64,000 bases of DNA from Streptococcus parasanguinis (GCF_016648855.1 NZ_JACLQU010000003.1:62001-126000); one strand, 5' to 3'. Shown: positions 43,486 to 53,674, counted from the stretch's first letter. Notes: generated by a model not told the origin, from the letters alone. Program-made: numbers and translations.

Positions 43486-44019
43486 ATGAAAATCTATTAT
43501 TCAAAATATGTCGGATATGGCTTTTTGGCTTTTGCCTGTGCGCTCTTTATCCACTTAGCTTTTTTATCGCTCCTAGGTTTTGAGGGAATTCCCAAAGTCA
43601 GTTTCGTCACCCTCATTCAGATCCTTTTATTTCTAATTGCGATCTATGCAACCATTGCTGGGATCAAAAGACTGACCAGCCGTCAGATCGCTTTTGAACT
43701 GACTTCTGATGGGATCCATGCTTATCAGGGAGTGATCCTGACAAAAGATATCTTTATCCCCAAGGAAGATTTGGTGAGTGCAGCCTATAAAGTGGCTGAC
43801 GTTAGTGACCCCGATCACCAAAATAGTAAGAGTTATTTTATCGAATTTCAGCTGAGGGAAAATACTGCACTAGAAAATCTCTCAAAATCTAATACGATCA
43901 TTGACACAGAGCACCATACCGTAAAACTCTTCGTCAATTTTTGTAAATTTAAGGAAGAAGATTGGCAAAACCTATCCAAGTACTTGACGAACGAATACCA
44001 TTTACAAATATTCGACTAA
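43486..44019 (+). CDS. Hypothetical membrane protein with two N-terminal helices
   Basis: A 177-residue protein: two transmembrane helices (about residues 8-30 and 41-61), then a cytosolic beta-rich domain (ELTSDGIHAYQGVILTKDIFIPKEDLVSA) resembling small PH-like bacterial domains. Function unknown. TTGACA (43402-43407) and TATGAT (43426-43431) form a promoter with an 18 bp spacer; AAGGAG precedes the ATG. First chromosomal gene right of the island. Confidence 0.7.
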   Translation: MKIYYSKYVGYGFLAFACALFIHLAFLSLLGFEGIPKVSFVTLIQILLFLIAIYATIAGIKRLTSRQIAFELTSDGIHAYQGVILTKDIFIPKEDLVSAAYKVADVSDPDHQNSKSYFIEFQLRENTALENLSKSNTIIDTEHHTVKLFVNFCKFKEEDWQNLSKYLTNEYHLQIFD

Positions 44020-44171
44020 CTTGATTGTAGCTATCAAATCAAAAAACTTTTACCTTGTTCAACCGATCTTATTAAACGTAAAAAATGAATTCATCTTTTT
44101 CTAGTGAAAGGGTTTTCTTCCCGGTGTGTAATATGATATAATAACCATATAAATGAAAAAGGAGTTTTTTT

Positions 44172-44669
44172 ATGAAAAAAACAGGTAAAGTTTTAGGTTT
44201 GGGAATTTCACTATTAACTATCTCAACTTTAATGGCTTGTAGCTCTATTTCAAAACTACACTCGTCATCAAAAGAAGATAAAACAGAAGCTACTTCTAGC
44301 ACTTCCGAAAAGAAAGGGATCATAGATAAAGCAAAAGAAAAATTGGGTGTTGACAAATTCGACCCTCAGGATACATCTGATCAAACAATCGAATCCATCA
44401 AAACCTATGAGGATTACTTGATAATGTATGAAAAGATTATACAAGATTATTTTGATCAATGTGAAGCTGTGTATAAGGAAAAAGGCCTAGGCGATGATGC
44501 TTCTTTTGAAGAACAGAAAAAATCTTTAACTCAATCAATGGAAGATCAGAAAAAACAATATGGTGCATTAAAGAACTCTCCAATTCAAGGAAAAGAGCAT
44601 ATTGTCCAATTTCTTAAAGAATACAGAGACTCTCTCAAAGAGTTGGTTGATCAATTAGCAGCTAGCTAA
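44172..44669 (+). CDS. Putative lipoprotein
   Basis: A 165-residue lipoprotein. Signal peptide with lipobox LMAC (about residues 20-23), a Ser/Thr/Lys/Glu-rich linker, then a helical domain that probably forms a coiled coil (about 75-165). Streptococcal proteins of this type are of unknown function. A TATAAT lies 35 bases upstream. Own terminator at 44696. Confidence 0.75.
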   Translation: MKKTGKVLGLGISLLTISTLMACSSISKLHSSSKEDKTEATSSTSEKKGIIDKAKEKLGVDKFDPQDTSDQTIESIKTYEDYLIMYEKIIQDYFDQCEAVYKEKGLGDDASFEEQKKSLTQSMEDQKKQYGALKNSPIQGKEHIVQFLKEYRDSLKELVDQLAAS

Positions 44670-44695
44670 GCAAGAGAATCTTCTAATTTCCAAGG

Positions 44696-44722
44696 AAAAC
44701 CGGTCCCTGGGGTCGGTTTTTT
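44696..44722 (+). terminator. Terminator of the lipoprotein gene
   Basis: AAAACCGGTCC / GGGGTCGGTTTTTTT hairpin with wobble pairs and a T run. Confidence 0.7.
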
Positions 44723-44768
44723 TATGAACATTCATTTAAAACAAATTTGCTCTATAGGGGAGAAAAAA

Positions 44769-45326
44769 ATGGATTATCAACTATTACCTCATGAATTTAT
44801 GATAATGCACAGCGACCACGTTTGTTTTGGGAACTCAACCACTTTAACAGACGAATTGATTTTGACAAATCTAAATTTAGTCCATATTAAAAAAGGAATC
44901 TTTGGAGGAAAGAAAAATCAACAATTGATTCCTATTAATCAAATCAAATTGTTCGAGGGAAAACCACAGGTTTCGGTCTGTAAAGTAAATGGATCAAAAC
45001 GCTTAGAAATATACTACAATGGAGGCCAAGTCGTTTTTGGGTTCGATAACGCTAAAGATACCGACAAATGGGCTTCCAATTTAATTAAGCTTGTAACAGG
45101 AGATACAAGTAATTTTGATAAGTTAGGAGATAGTAGCCTGTTTGGAGTAGATGTTTTAGCTGAAACTCTAAAAGATACTTTTAACGTCTTTAAAACAGGA
45201 TTAGGAATTAAAGAGAAAGAGCCTGAAAGAATCACCACAAAGTGTACTTTTTGCGGAGCTCCTTTGTCAGGATTAGCTAAACAAACAGTAAGATGCTCAT
45301 ATTGCGATATGGAACAAAATCTATAG
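44769..45326 (+). CDS. PH-like domain protein with C-terminal zinc ribbon
   Basis: A 185-residue cytosolic protein. The N-terminal 115 residues look like a bacterial PH/GRAM-type beta domain (LTDELILTNLNLVHIKKGIFGGKK, then RLEIYYNGGQVVFGF). The C terminus has two Cys pairs (CTFCGAPL and CSYC) forming a zinc ribbon. Start 44769 (MDYQLL) chosen by the GGGGAG 6 bases upstream. It is followed 11 bases later by the SPFH gene, so the two probably work together at the membrane. Confidence 0.7.
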   Translation: MDYQLLPHEFMIMHSDHVCFGNSTTLTDELILTNLNLVHIKKGIFGGKKNQQLIPINQIKLFEGKPQVSVCKVNGSKRLEIYYNGGQVVFGFDNAKDTDKWASNLIKLVTGDTSNFDKLGDSSLFGVDVLAETLKDTFNVFKTGLGIKEKEPERITTKCTFCGAPLSGLAKQTVRCSYCDMEQNL

Positions 45327-45337
45327 GAGAGTAACAA

Positions 45338-46447
45338 ATGGGATTTATTAAAGCAGTAACAGATTCAATTGGTGGTACATTTGCTGATCAGTGGAAAGAA
45401 ATCATTACAGTTCAAGCTTTTGACGAACATACAGCAGTAAGCCCTGGTATTCTTCAGGAAAAAAACAACGGTAGAGGGGTTAATAATAAGGGATCTGTAG
45501 GCGTTATCTCCAATGGTTCTAAAATTTTTGTCCCAGAGAATACAGCCGCTTTTATCTTTAGCCAATCCGGAATCGAGGAAATCATTACTAAACCAGGTGG
45601 ATACGAATACCAAAATGGAGAAAATAGTATCTTTAATGGTGACGGAATAAAAAAATCACTTTTCGATAATGTAGTAAACCGTGTTGGTTTTGGTGGCCAG
45701 AGTGATCAACAAAAACAGATTTCTTTTGTAAATTTACGAGAGATCCGGGATATTAAATTCGGAACCCGCGGACCCGTTATGTATAACGATTTGTTTTATG
45801 GAGCTGACTTAGAAGTGCGAGCATTCGGTACATTCTCTATTCAAATTACAGATGCAGAACGATTTGTCCGCAACTTTCTTCCTGCAAATGTTAGTTATTA
45901 TACGTTTGATAGCCTGCAAGCGAGGTCCCAAATTGTAACTGAATTTTTACAATCTTTTATTGTAGCTCTAAATTCTCTATCTACTACTTACCGAATTTCA
46001 CAATTACCATCACAAGCAACAGTTCTAGCAAACCAAGTAGCTTGTGATAATCAATATGCTGGAACTTGGAAAGAACGTTTTGGTTTTGAAATTATAAAAG
46101 TAGCTATTGCAAATATCGAATTCTCACCTGAATCTAAGGAGTTAGTAAAACAATTTTCATCCAATAAGATGAACTTAAAAGCATATGATGATGTATCACA
46201 GAAATCATCTAATATTGCAGCCCAACAAAAGATCGCTTCGGGAATTGAACAGCATGGTCTCGGAGATGGCCCTGGAATGATCTTTGGAATGAATATAGCT
46301 CAACAATTAGATGACAGAGCAAGCAAGCCGACGATGACTTTTGACGAACAAATAGAGATGCTGACAAAGTTAAAATCACTTTTAGATGCAGGCATTCTAT
46401 CTCAGGATGAATTTGACCAAAAGAAAAAAGAAATCATGGATTTATAA
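45338..46447 (+). CDS. SPFH-domain protein with SHOCT tail (YdjI type)
   Basis: A 369-residue protein with an SPFH/virion-core-type domain (about residues 30-260; TAAFIFSQSGIEEIITKPGGYEYQNG, YGADLEVRAFGTFSIQITDAERFVRNF) and a C-terminal SHOCT motif (EQIEMLTKLKSLLDAGILSQDEFDQKKKEIM). In Bacillus, YdjI-type SPFH proteins with a zinc-ribbon partner help recruit a phage-shock protein to the membrane. By analogy this pair may sense or scaffold membrane stress. No transmembrane helix is seen, so it is a peripheral membrane protein. Confidence 0.82.
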   Translation: MGFIKAVTDSIGGTFADQWKEIITVQAFDEHTAVSPGILQEKNNGRGVNNKGSVGVISNGSKIFVPENTAAFIFSQSGIEEIITKPGGYEYQNGENSIFNGDGIKKSLFDNVVNRVGFGGQSDQQKQISFVNLREIRDIKFGTRGPVMYNDLFYGADLEVRAFGTFSIQITDAERFVRNFLPANVSYYTFDSLQARSQIVTEFLQSFIVALNSLSTTYRISQLPSQATVLANQVACDNQYAGTWKERFGFEIIKVAIANIEFSPESKELVKQFSSNKMNLKAYDDVSQKSSNIAAQQKIASGIEQHGLGDGPGMIFGMNIAQQLDDRASKPTMTFDEQIEMLTKLKSLLDAGILSQDEFDQKKKEIMDL

Positions 46448-46450
46448 TAA

Positions 46451-46489
46451 GAAAATGAGTAGGGGTAACTCCTACTCATTTTCTTATTT
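46451..46489. terminator. Convergent terminator
   Basis: GAAAATGAGTAGG-GGTAA-CTCCTACTCATTTTC, symmetric, between the SPFH gene and the convergent ABC permease gene. Confidence 0.85.
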
Positions 46490-46497
46490 AACTGCTC

Positions 46498-47205
46498 TTA
46501 GTTCCCCATTTTTCCTTTGGGTACGAGCAGATAGAAAAATAGCAAATTCAATCCAAAGACGGCAACAAAGAGCGCTAATTGGGTGGCATCAATCGTTTGT
46601 TTCTCAGTCAAATCTTGGATCAGCTTTGTATAATAATAGCCTGGGAATACCCGCTGTAGCTTGCCAACCAAGTCCATAAATCCTCCACTTGCGCCAAGCG
46701 TATCAAAGGGAATAATGGTCATGGCTGCCAAAATAATAACTGGAAAGCCAATGGTATCAATCGTCTTGGCATCTACCCTCACCCCAAGTACAAAGCCAAT
46801 CACACTAAAGTAGATCCCCATCAAGGATAAGAGGAAAAATTGTACCAACAGGCTAGTCGTCACTGGAAAGTGAAAACCTAGAACAGCAACTACTAGTACT
46901 GCTAAAAAGATCAGGCTGTTCAAAATCAGTTGTACGATCGATTGATCCCATAAATAGTTCTTGACACTATAGCTTGTAAAGCGGGATTCAAAAGAATAAA
47001 ACCCGATATCTGAGGCGATTCGCTTACTAAAAGTTGCAAGGCTATTGCCAATGACGCCTATAAAGACGGCAATGCCTAATAAAATACTTGGCGAAACCCC
47101 TTTTTGAAGCTGATAAAAGAAGATATACCAGCCTATGGGTAAAATAATGGTGAATAATACAAAGCGCTTATTTCGTAAAACTTGCTTTAATTGAATCTTT
47201 TTCAT
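46498..47205 (-). CDS. ABC-2 type transporter permease
   Basis: A 235-residue membrane protein with six predicted helices in the ABC-2 arrangement. N-terminal QVLRNKRFVLFTIILPIGWYIFF and a C-terminal FGLNLLFFYLLVPKGK helix are visible. It overlaps the ATPase gene by 4 bases. Together they form an exporter, plausibly for a peptide, drug or lipid; such pairs often stand beside LytTR two-component systems. Confidence 0.85.
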   Translation of the reverse strand: MKKIQLKQVLRNKRFVLFTIILPIGWYIFFYQLQKGVSPSILLGIAVFIGVIGNSLATFSKRIASDIGFYSFESRFTSYSVKNYLWDQSIVQLILNSLIFLAVLVVAVLGFHFPVTTSLLVQFFLLSLMGIYFSVIGFVLGVRVDAKTIDTIGFPVIILAAMTIIPFDTLGASGGFMDLVGKLQRVFPGYYYTKLIQDLTEKQTIDATQLALFVAVFGLNLLFFYLLVPKGKMGN

Positions 47206-47882
47206 GCTTGTTCCCTTCCTTTATTCATCTCTTCTCGGAAATACTGCTCAATGGTTTGACCAGCCTGGTGAATATCCTCAACAGCCTTTGTGGCAGCAAT
47301 TCGACCATCTTTTAAAATCAAGACTTTTGTAAAAAAGGCATCGATTTGGTTAAAATCATGGGTCACCACAACAGATGTAAACTCTTGCTGCTCCAGTAAT
47401 TTCCAAAAATTATCCACTGCTTCCAAGTCCATGCCAGTCGTTGGCTCATCTAAAAAAATCAACTTTGGATGATTCAAAATAGTTAACAACAAGGACAAGC
47501 GTCTCTTTTGACCACCGGAAAGACTGCCCACCATCTGCTCTCTTGATTCTCTCAATTCGACCATCTCTAAGAGTCCATTGATATCAGCCTGCTTCTGCTG
47601 ATTCATCCGGCTTTTTAATTCGACGAATTCAGCAACGGTTAGATCCTCGATGAGCAGATCTCCCTGAGGCATCATCCCAATTTCTCTTTGAAAATCAAGC
47701 GAAGTCTTTATCGTCCCCGAATCAGCCTGGAGCTGCCCTGCGATAATGTTGAAGAGGGTGCTTTTACCTGCTCCATTATTTCCCAGTAAGGCAATTTTGT
47801 CTCCTTCTTCTATCGAAAAAGACACCCCTTTTAATACTGTCTTCTCCTTAAATGATTTTGTAATAGATGCTACCTGAAACAT
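47202..47882 (-). CDS. ABC transporter ATP-binding protein
   Basis: A 226-residue ABC ATPase. Walker A GNNGAGKST (about residues 34-42), Q-loop MMPQGDLLIEDLT, signature LSGGQKRR, Walker B LIFLDEPTTGMD, switch VVTHD. Partner of the ABC-2 permease. The promoter region has repeated GGTCA-type boxes that could bind the LytTR regulator encoded upstream. Confidence 0.9.
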   Translation of the reverse strand: MFQVASITKSFKEKTVLKGVSFSIEEGDKIALLGNNGAGKSTLFNIIAGQLQADSGTIKTSLDFQREIGMMPQGDLLIEDLTVAEFVELKSRMNQQKQADINGLLEMVELRESREQMVGSLSGGQKRRLSLLLTILNHPKLIFLDEPTTGMDLEAVDNFWKLLEQQEFTSVVVTHDFNQIDAFFTKVLILKDGRIAATKAVEDIHQAGQTIEQYFREEMNKGREQA

Positions 47883-47953
47883 ACGATCCCTCTTTTCTTA
47901 TTGATCTTGTGTACAGTATACTTCAAAGGGACATGCTTTGTGGCTCTCTGTCA

Positions 47954-47984
47954 GAATCGGTCAGAAAATCGTCGTGAATGGTCA
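47954..47984. promoter_or_regulatory. Direct repeats upstream of the ABC exporter
   Basis: GAATCGGTCA (47954-47963) and GAATGGTCA (47976-47984) lie about 21-22 bases, two helix turns, apart. That is the geometry used by LytTR regulators, upstream of a TATACT-type -10 near 47917. The match to a LytTR consensus is only partial. Confidence 0.35.
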
Positions 47985-48165
47985 AAAAAGAGGCTGGGAC
48001 AAAAGTCCTAGCCTCTCAATTATTTTCGGATTGTCGAGCAAGACGCAGTGGTTGAGTGGGCTCTACTACACTGATTTCATCAGCTTTTACAGCCCTACTC
48101 AACTGTGCGGAGGTGGGACGACGAATTCGAATTCTAACGAATGACCGATTTCTGTCCCACTCTCT
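47984..48165. repeat. Intergenic repeat element of about 180 bp, copy 1
   Basis: Nearly identical to 50745-50924. It starts with the hairpin AGAGGCTGGGACAAAAGTCC and TAGCCTCT and ends with GTCCCACTCTC. The ends are imperfect inverted repeats (GAGGCTGGGACA against GAGAGTGGGACA), as in a MITE. It sits 6 bases after the kinase gene and could terminate it. Confidence 0.85.
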
Positions 48166-48171
48166 CTTCCA

Positions 48172-49476
48172 TTATTCCTTCCAAAAGGTCAGGCTCTGGG
48201 TAAATCGGTAATTTGAACTCTTGGTAGACACTGTCGTTTTGGGATACTTTTCCAGTAATTGTTGGATCTTGTACAAGCCAAGACCGCGGCCATCTCCTTT
48301 ACTTGAGTAGTCCTTTTCAAAAATTCTCGCCAGATCTATTTTTTCAGCTTTTGTACTATTTTCAACTATTAAGATGAGGGAGTTTTCCTCATGGAGCATG
48401 GCAAGAGTCAGCTGTGGGTCATCTGATTCAAGACTCGCTTCGATAGCATTGTCACAAAGGATGGATAAGAAGGTGATGAAATCTAAAACCTCGATGAATA
48501 GATTACGAACAGGTTCATCGATCTCGACAGAGATCCCAATCCCTTTATTTTGAGCTTCCAACAATTTTGCGGACAGAACACTTTTTACAGCTGGATTTTC
48601 GATGTGACTGAGTTTGGCAATATCAAACTTGCTATCGTAAAATTGCTGGCCACTCTCTCGAAGAACATTCTCATAGACTTCCCTGATCGCATTAAGATCT
48701 TCATGCTCAATACTTAATTTGAGACTGGTTAAAATATTCAGGTAGTCATGACGAAAGGCACGAATCTCCCCATAGAGCATTTCGACGTGTCGGCTATAGG
48801 TGGCTAACTCCTGTAGTTGCCTATCTTTCTGCTCTAGAATTTCTTGTTTCAATCGTTCTTTGGACACTGCATTAAAATACAAGAGGAGCATGAAAAATAA
48901 GATCAAATAAATACTATTTAACTGTCCCCGTAAAGCATCTGCATACGGAATAGCATTCTCAAAAGCCACCAGACCTACAACACTGACTAAATACACAAAC
49001 ATAGAAAGATCCATTGGGAGTAAGAAACGATTAAAATACTGACGTTGGAATCCTACTTTTAGATCTGTAAAATCTAGTTTTAACAGCTTGGTGATTCCTA
49101 AATAGACAGGAAAGACTAGCAATTCAAGTAGAGCATCGTACCAGCTGACAGACGCCTCATGAACAAGTATAACCCCCAGCATTGGAAAGACATAAAAGGC
49201 TAAGAGACGCCCAATGAGACTCTCCATGACAACTGGGTAGAGCCCATAAAAAATGTTCAAGAGGTGTCGTATGTTACGATTTCGATAGAAACTATAGGCA
49301 ATAAATACTAAGAAATAGCCAAAAAAACCTACCGGTGGCACAAGGGTAAAGACGACTGCAAAGAAGAAGGGGCACAAAAAGAGCCAGCGCCAGGCGAACT
49401 CTTGTCTACTAATATGACGATAGATCAGCATGCTGACGAAGAACTTTAGGTAAGACATTAGAATATCTAACAGCAA
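48172..49476 (-). CDS. GHKL sensor histidine kinase (ComD/BlpH/AgrC type)
   Basis: A 434-residue kinase with six or seven N-terminal transmembrane helices (about residues 1-210), a coiled coil, the phospho-His motif AFRHDYLNIL (about residue 245), N box DNAIEAS and G box GRGLGLYKIQQLLEKYP. This architecture senses peptide pheromones. No pheromone precursor gene is seen next to it. 13 bp after the response regulator gene. Confidence 0.88.
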   Translation of the reverse strand: MLLDILMSYLKFFVSMLIYRHISRQEFAWRWLFLCPFFFAVVFTLVPPVGFFGYFLVFIAYSFYRNRNIRHLLNIFYGLYPVVMESLIGRLLAFYVFPMLGVILVHEASVSWYDALLELLVFPVYLGITKLLKLDFTDLKVGFQRQYFNRFLLPMDLSMFVYLVSVVGLVAFENAIPYADALRGQLNSIYLILFFMLLLYFNAVSKERLKQEILEQKDRQLQELATYSRHVEMLYGEIRAFRHDYLNILTSLKLSIEHEDLNAIREVYENVLRESGQQFYDSKFDIAKLSHIENPAVKSVLSAKLLEAQNKGIGISVEIDEPVRNLFIEVLDFITFLSILCDNAIEASLESDDPQLTLAMLHEENSLILIVENSTKAEKIDLARIFEKDYSSKGDGRGLGLYKIQQLLEKYPKTTVSTKSSNYRFTQSLTFWKE

Positions 49477-49489
49477 TTCCTTCTCCCTT

Positions 49490-50233
49490 CTATTTTTTCA
49501 AAGCTTCCAGTAAGCCTCTATACTTGGTCCGTGAGATCAAGCAATTGTCCCCATTTTCAAAAAAAGCTTTCTTGGCTTCCTTATCAATCTTCGTAATATT
49601 TTGTGGATTCACCACAAAGGAGCGGTGGCACCGATACAAGCGGGGATCTGCTTTTTCGATATCGGCAATACTAGCGTAAAATTCCAAGCGCTCATCCTGG
49701 GTGTGTAAAATGACCTTGTGAATAGTTGGAGACGTTTCAACATACAAAATCTTATTAAAGGGAACTTGTACACGCGCCATCGCACTCTCAAATGTAAAAG
49801 CATCTTGTGCAATCGTGGTCCCAGCTTGCTCCAAGGTATAATCGATGGCTGAGCTGATTCTCTCTCTGAACTCTTCCTCACCCAGCGTTTTATCGATAAA
49901 ATCCAAGGCGGCTACTTTGTACTGAAAGGTAATGGGCATGAATTCAGAGTGAGTGGTGACAAAGACAATGGTCGCATGGGGGTCTTTCTTACGAATCTCT
50001 TTTGCAATCTCCAGACCTTTTTTCTCCTCACCTTTAATCTCGATATCTAAAAAGAATAGGTGATGAGCGCCTCTCTCTGTGATAGCATCTAGCAACTGGC
50101 TTGATTTCCCAAACACTTCTGGCGCTTTGCATTGCAAGGACTTCTGAGCGATAAGTTCCTGCAAGACCGATTCGATTCGTGATTGCTGGATCCACTCATC
50201 TTCTAACACAAAAATCTTCAACAAAGTCTTCAC
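49490..50233 (-). CDS. LytTR-family response regulator (ComE/BlpR type)
   Basis: A 247-residue regulator: receiver domain (VLEDEW, phospho-Asp in HHLFFLDIEIKGEEKKGLEIA, Lys near LDFIDKT) and C-terminal LytTR DNA-binding domain (ILYVETSPTIHKVILHT, LYRCHRSFVVNPQNI). The frame opens with GTG at 50233. A TTG three codons later has AAGGAG at better spacing, so the true start is uncertain. TGGTAAAAT near 50265 is a likely promoter. It probably controls the nearby ABC exporter. Confidence 0.88.
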   Translation of the reverse strand: MKTLLKIFVLEDEWIQQSRIESVLQELIAQKSLQCKAPEVFGKSSQLLDAITERGAHHLFFLDIEIKGEEKKGLEIAKEIRKKDPHATIVFVTTHSEFMPITFQYKVAALDFIDKTLGEEEFRERISSAIDYTLEQAGTTIAQDAFTFESAMARVQVPFNKILYVETSPTIHKVILHTQDERLEFYASIADIEKADPRLYRCHRSFVVNPQNITKIDKEAKKAFFENGDNCLISRTKYRGLLEALKK

Positions 50234-50338
50234 TCCTTCCCCTCGACGAATATGTTCTATTTTACCATAAATAATAGCTGCTGAGCCACTCTTTCAAAGT
50301 AGACTCAAAAGGCATTCTATCTTTTTCTCCTTAACAAG

Positions 50339-50545
50339 AAAAAACTCTCCCGGAGGAATCCGGAAGAGCTTGCGCAAGGGGAATTTGAAAAATATTTTTT
50401 AATATGAAAAAGGTCGATAAAATCTACACTATGTTCAAACTCTCATTTTACTAACAGCGATATTACGATCAAGTTTTATTGTCAATAGACATGTATGTGG
50501 GAAGTTCTCCCCTTGCAACAATGTAGACCTGTGATCTACTCTTAA
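50339..50545 (-). ncRNA. Candidate structured RNA or attenuator upstream of the LytTR operon
   Basis: Non-coding. It ends in a near-perfect 10 bp terminator hairpin (CTCTTCCGGA-TTCC-TCCGGGAGAG on the minus strand, 50345-50368) followed by six T. GCAAGGGGA (plus-strand 50508-50516) can pair with TCCCCTTGC (plus-strand 50374-50382) over 125 nt, or locally with TTCCC, giving two exclusive folds. A hairpin GTAGA...TCTAC lies at the 5' end. A TATACT -10 is near 50550. It may be an sRNA, or the leader of the LytTR operon. Confidence 0.45.
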
Positions 50546-50744
50546 TAGTATACACTAGAATTATTACAAAATCAGTTAATTTGTATTGCAATTTGTTGGC
50601 AAATATTCCTCCGCCTGAAAACACAACAAACGCTTGATTCCCAAGCATCTACGCAAGTCCTCTTTAACTAGTATTTATCATTTCTGTTACAAAATTTAAA
50701 ATAAAAATATTATTCCATAACAAATGAAAATCCCAAAGCACGAT

Positions 50745-50924
50745 AAAAAGAGGCTGGGACAAAAGTCCTAGCCTCTCATTATTTTTGGATTGTCGAGCAA
50801 GACGCAGTGGTTGAGTGGGCTCTACTACGCTGATTTCATCAGCTTTTACAGCCCTACTCAACTGTGCGGAGGTGGGATGGCGAAATCGAATTCTAACGAA
50901 TGACCGATTTCTGTTCCACTCTCT
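50745..50924. repeat. Intergenic repeat element of about 180 bp, copy 2
   Basis: Second copy of the element at 47984-48165, about 95 percent alike by eye, same orientation. Copies only 2.6 kb apart flank the LytTR system. Confidence 0.85.
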
Positions 50925-51250
50925 TTGAGCTAGTAAGACACTTCGGCAAGGCACCATAGTGCTTGCCATAACAATAAATACACCTGATAAATTAATCAAG
51001 GGGTTACGACGTAAAAAGGGAGGAACGATATTTTCCTCCCTTTGAGCTAGTAAGACGATTAGCCAGACCCCACAATAGCGACTGGCGTCAAATGATGAGA
51101 GGTATAGCCTCAATCGTGTAACAGTTACGACAGAAAATAAAGAAGGCCGATCTTGCCTTCTTTGTTTTACATAGGTTACGACGTGAAAAGGGAGGAACGA
51201 TATTTTCCTCCCTTTGAGCTAGTAAGATGATTAGGTAGACCGCAATATAG
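50922..51250. repeat. Tandem degenerate repeats with hairpins downstream of groEL
   Basis: GGTTACGACGT, then AAAAGGGAGG-N11-CCTCCCTTTG, then AGCTAGTAAGA appears at 51002-51056 and again at 51174-51228. A third partial TTGAGCTAGTAAGAC is at 50924. AAGAAGGC...GCCTTCTTT (51139-51163) is another hairpin. The copy next to groEL (51187-51215) is probably its terminator. Confidence 0.7.
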
Positions 51251-51300
51251 CGGCTACCGTCCAATGATTCGGTGCTTTAGCACCAATCATTGGTATCAGG

Positions 51301-52947
<1,647 letters not shown>

Positions 52948-53235
52948 TTACTCTACAATTGCAAGAATGTTTGCTGTTCCAACGATGGTGTAGGTTTCTT
53001 CCCCATCTTTAACTTCAATTCCTGCATGGCTTTCAACCAAAACGTGGTCTCCTGCTTTTACAGCTGGGGCGATGAGTTCGCCACTTAGGGTACGCACACC
53101 TTCACCAACGGCAACCACTTCAGCTGTTTTTGTATCAGCCTTGCTCGCACCTGCTAGGACAAAACCTCCAACAGTCTGTTCTTTTTCTTCTACTTTTAAG
53201 ACCACACGGTCTCCTAATGGTTTTAACATGTTCAT
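52948..53235 (-). CDS. groES: Co-chaperonin GroES (10 kDa)
   Basis: A 95-residue co-chaperonin. Seen: [25 protein letters not shown] (mobile loop) and [25 protein letters not shown]. It caps the GroEL ring. First gene of the operon, preceded by GAGGAATG and a CIRCE operator. Confidence 0.98.
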   Translation of the reverse strand: MNMLKPLGDRVVLKVEEKEQTVGGFVLAGASKADTKTAEVVAVGEGVRTLSGELIAPAVKAGDHVLVESHAGIEVKDGEETYTIVGTANILAIVE

Positions 53236-53251
53236 TCCTCCATACGTGTTT

Positions 53252-53278
53252 TTAGCACTCTCTATACGTAAGTGCTAA
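53252..53278. promoter_or_regulatory. CIRCE operator of groESL
   Basis: TTAGCACTC, nine bases, then AAGTGCTAA: the HrcA-binding inverted repeat with one mismatch in the second arm. Confidence 0.9.
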
Positions 53279-53325
53279 CTTATGTTTCTATTGTATCACT
53301 TGGTCAGAAATAGTCAAGAAAAAAA

Positions 53326-53352
53326 CACCTCAAAAATAGATGAGATGTTTCT
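53326..53352 (-). terminator. Terminator of the lev-type operon
   Basis: AACACCTC / GAGATGTTT hairpin on the minus strand with a T-rich tail, just after the small membrane protein gene. Confidence 0.6.
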
Positions 53353-53358
53353 AAAATA

Positions 53359-53652
53359 TCAATTTAAAATTGTCAATTTTTGATTGAAATCGTCGATCAC
53401 TTTTTGAAGATTGATCCGCCCGCGGTAGATGCCATATCCAAAAACAATCATGCCTAAAATTCCAACCAAGGCTAGTAAAATCCCGAGGATCAAGAGTGGG
53501 AGGAAACTTTTGTGAAAGAGATAGATCAATACCACACCAATACTGGCAATGATAAAGAGTAAGCTGAACCAACGACCAAGGTTTTCAAGCATGTGGCGTT
53601 GGTACTTGATTTCTGTTTCATATCCATTGACAAGTTCTTGTTTTGTAACCAT
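53359..53652 (-). CDS. Small membrane protein at the end of the lev-type PTS operon
   Basis: A 97-residue protein with two hydrophobic segments (about residues 29-47 and 51-73) and a charged C-terminal tail. Start 53652 has AAGGAGGAA upstream. It occupies the place of levX in the S. mutans levDEFGX operon, but I cannot confirm homology. A hairpin separates it from the IID gene. Function unknown. Confidence 0.6.
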   Translation of the reverse strand: MVTKQELVNGYETEIKYQRHMLENLGRWFSLLFIIASIGVVLIYLFHKSFLPLLILGILLALVGILGMIVFGYGIYRGRINLQKVIDDFNQKLTILN

Positions 53653-53674
53653 GGGATTCCTCCTTATAAAAATT

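Noticed and set aside
50339..50545. FasX-type sRNA identity for the structured RNA
   Set aside because: FasX lies downstream of fasA in the fasBCA operon; here the RNA is upstream of the regulator and there is only one kinase gene.
48172..50560. Peptide pheromone precursor next to the LytTR system
   Set aside because: No short ORF with a double-glycine leader or ribosome site was found around the kinase and regulator genes.
50664..51113. 149-codon open frame on the minus strand across the intergenic repeats
   Set aside because: It runs through the 180 bp repeat and hairpin units, lacks a ribosome site and has no protein-like pattern.
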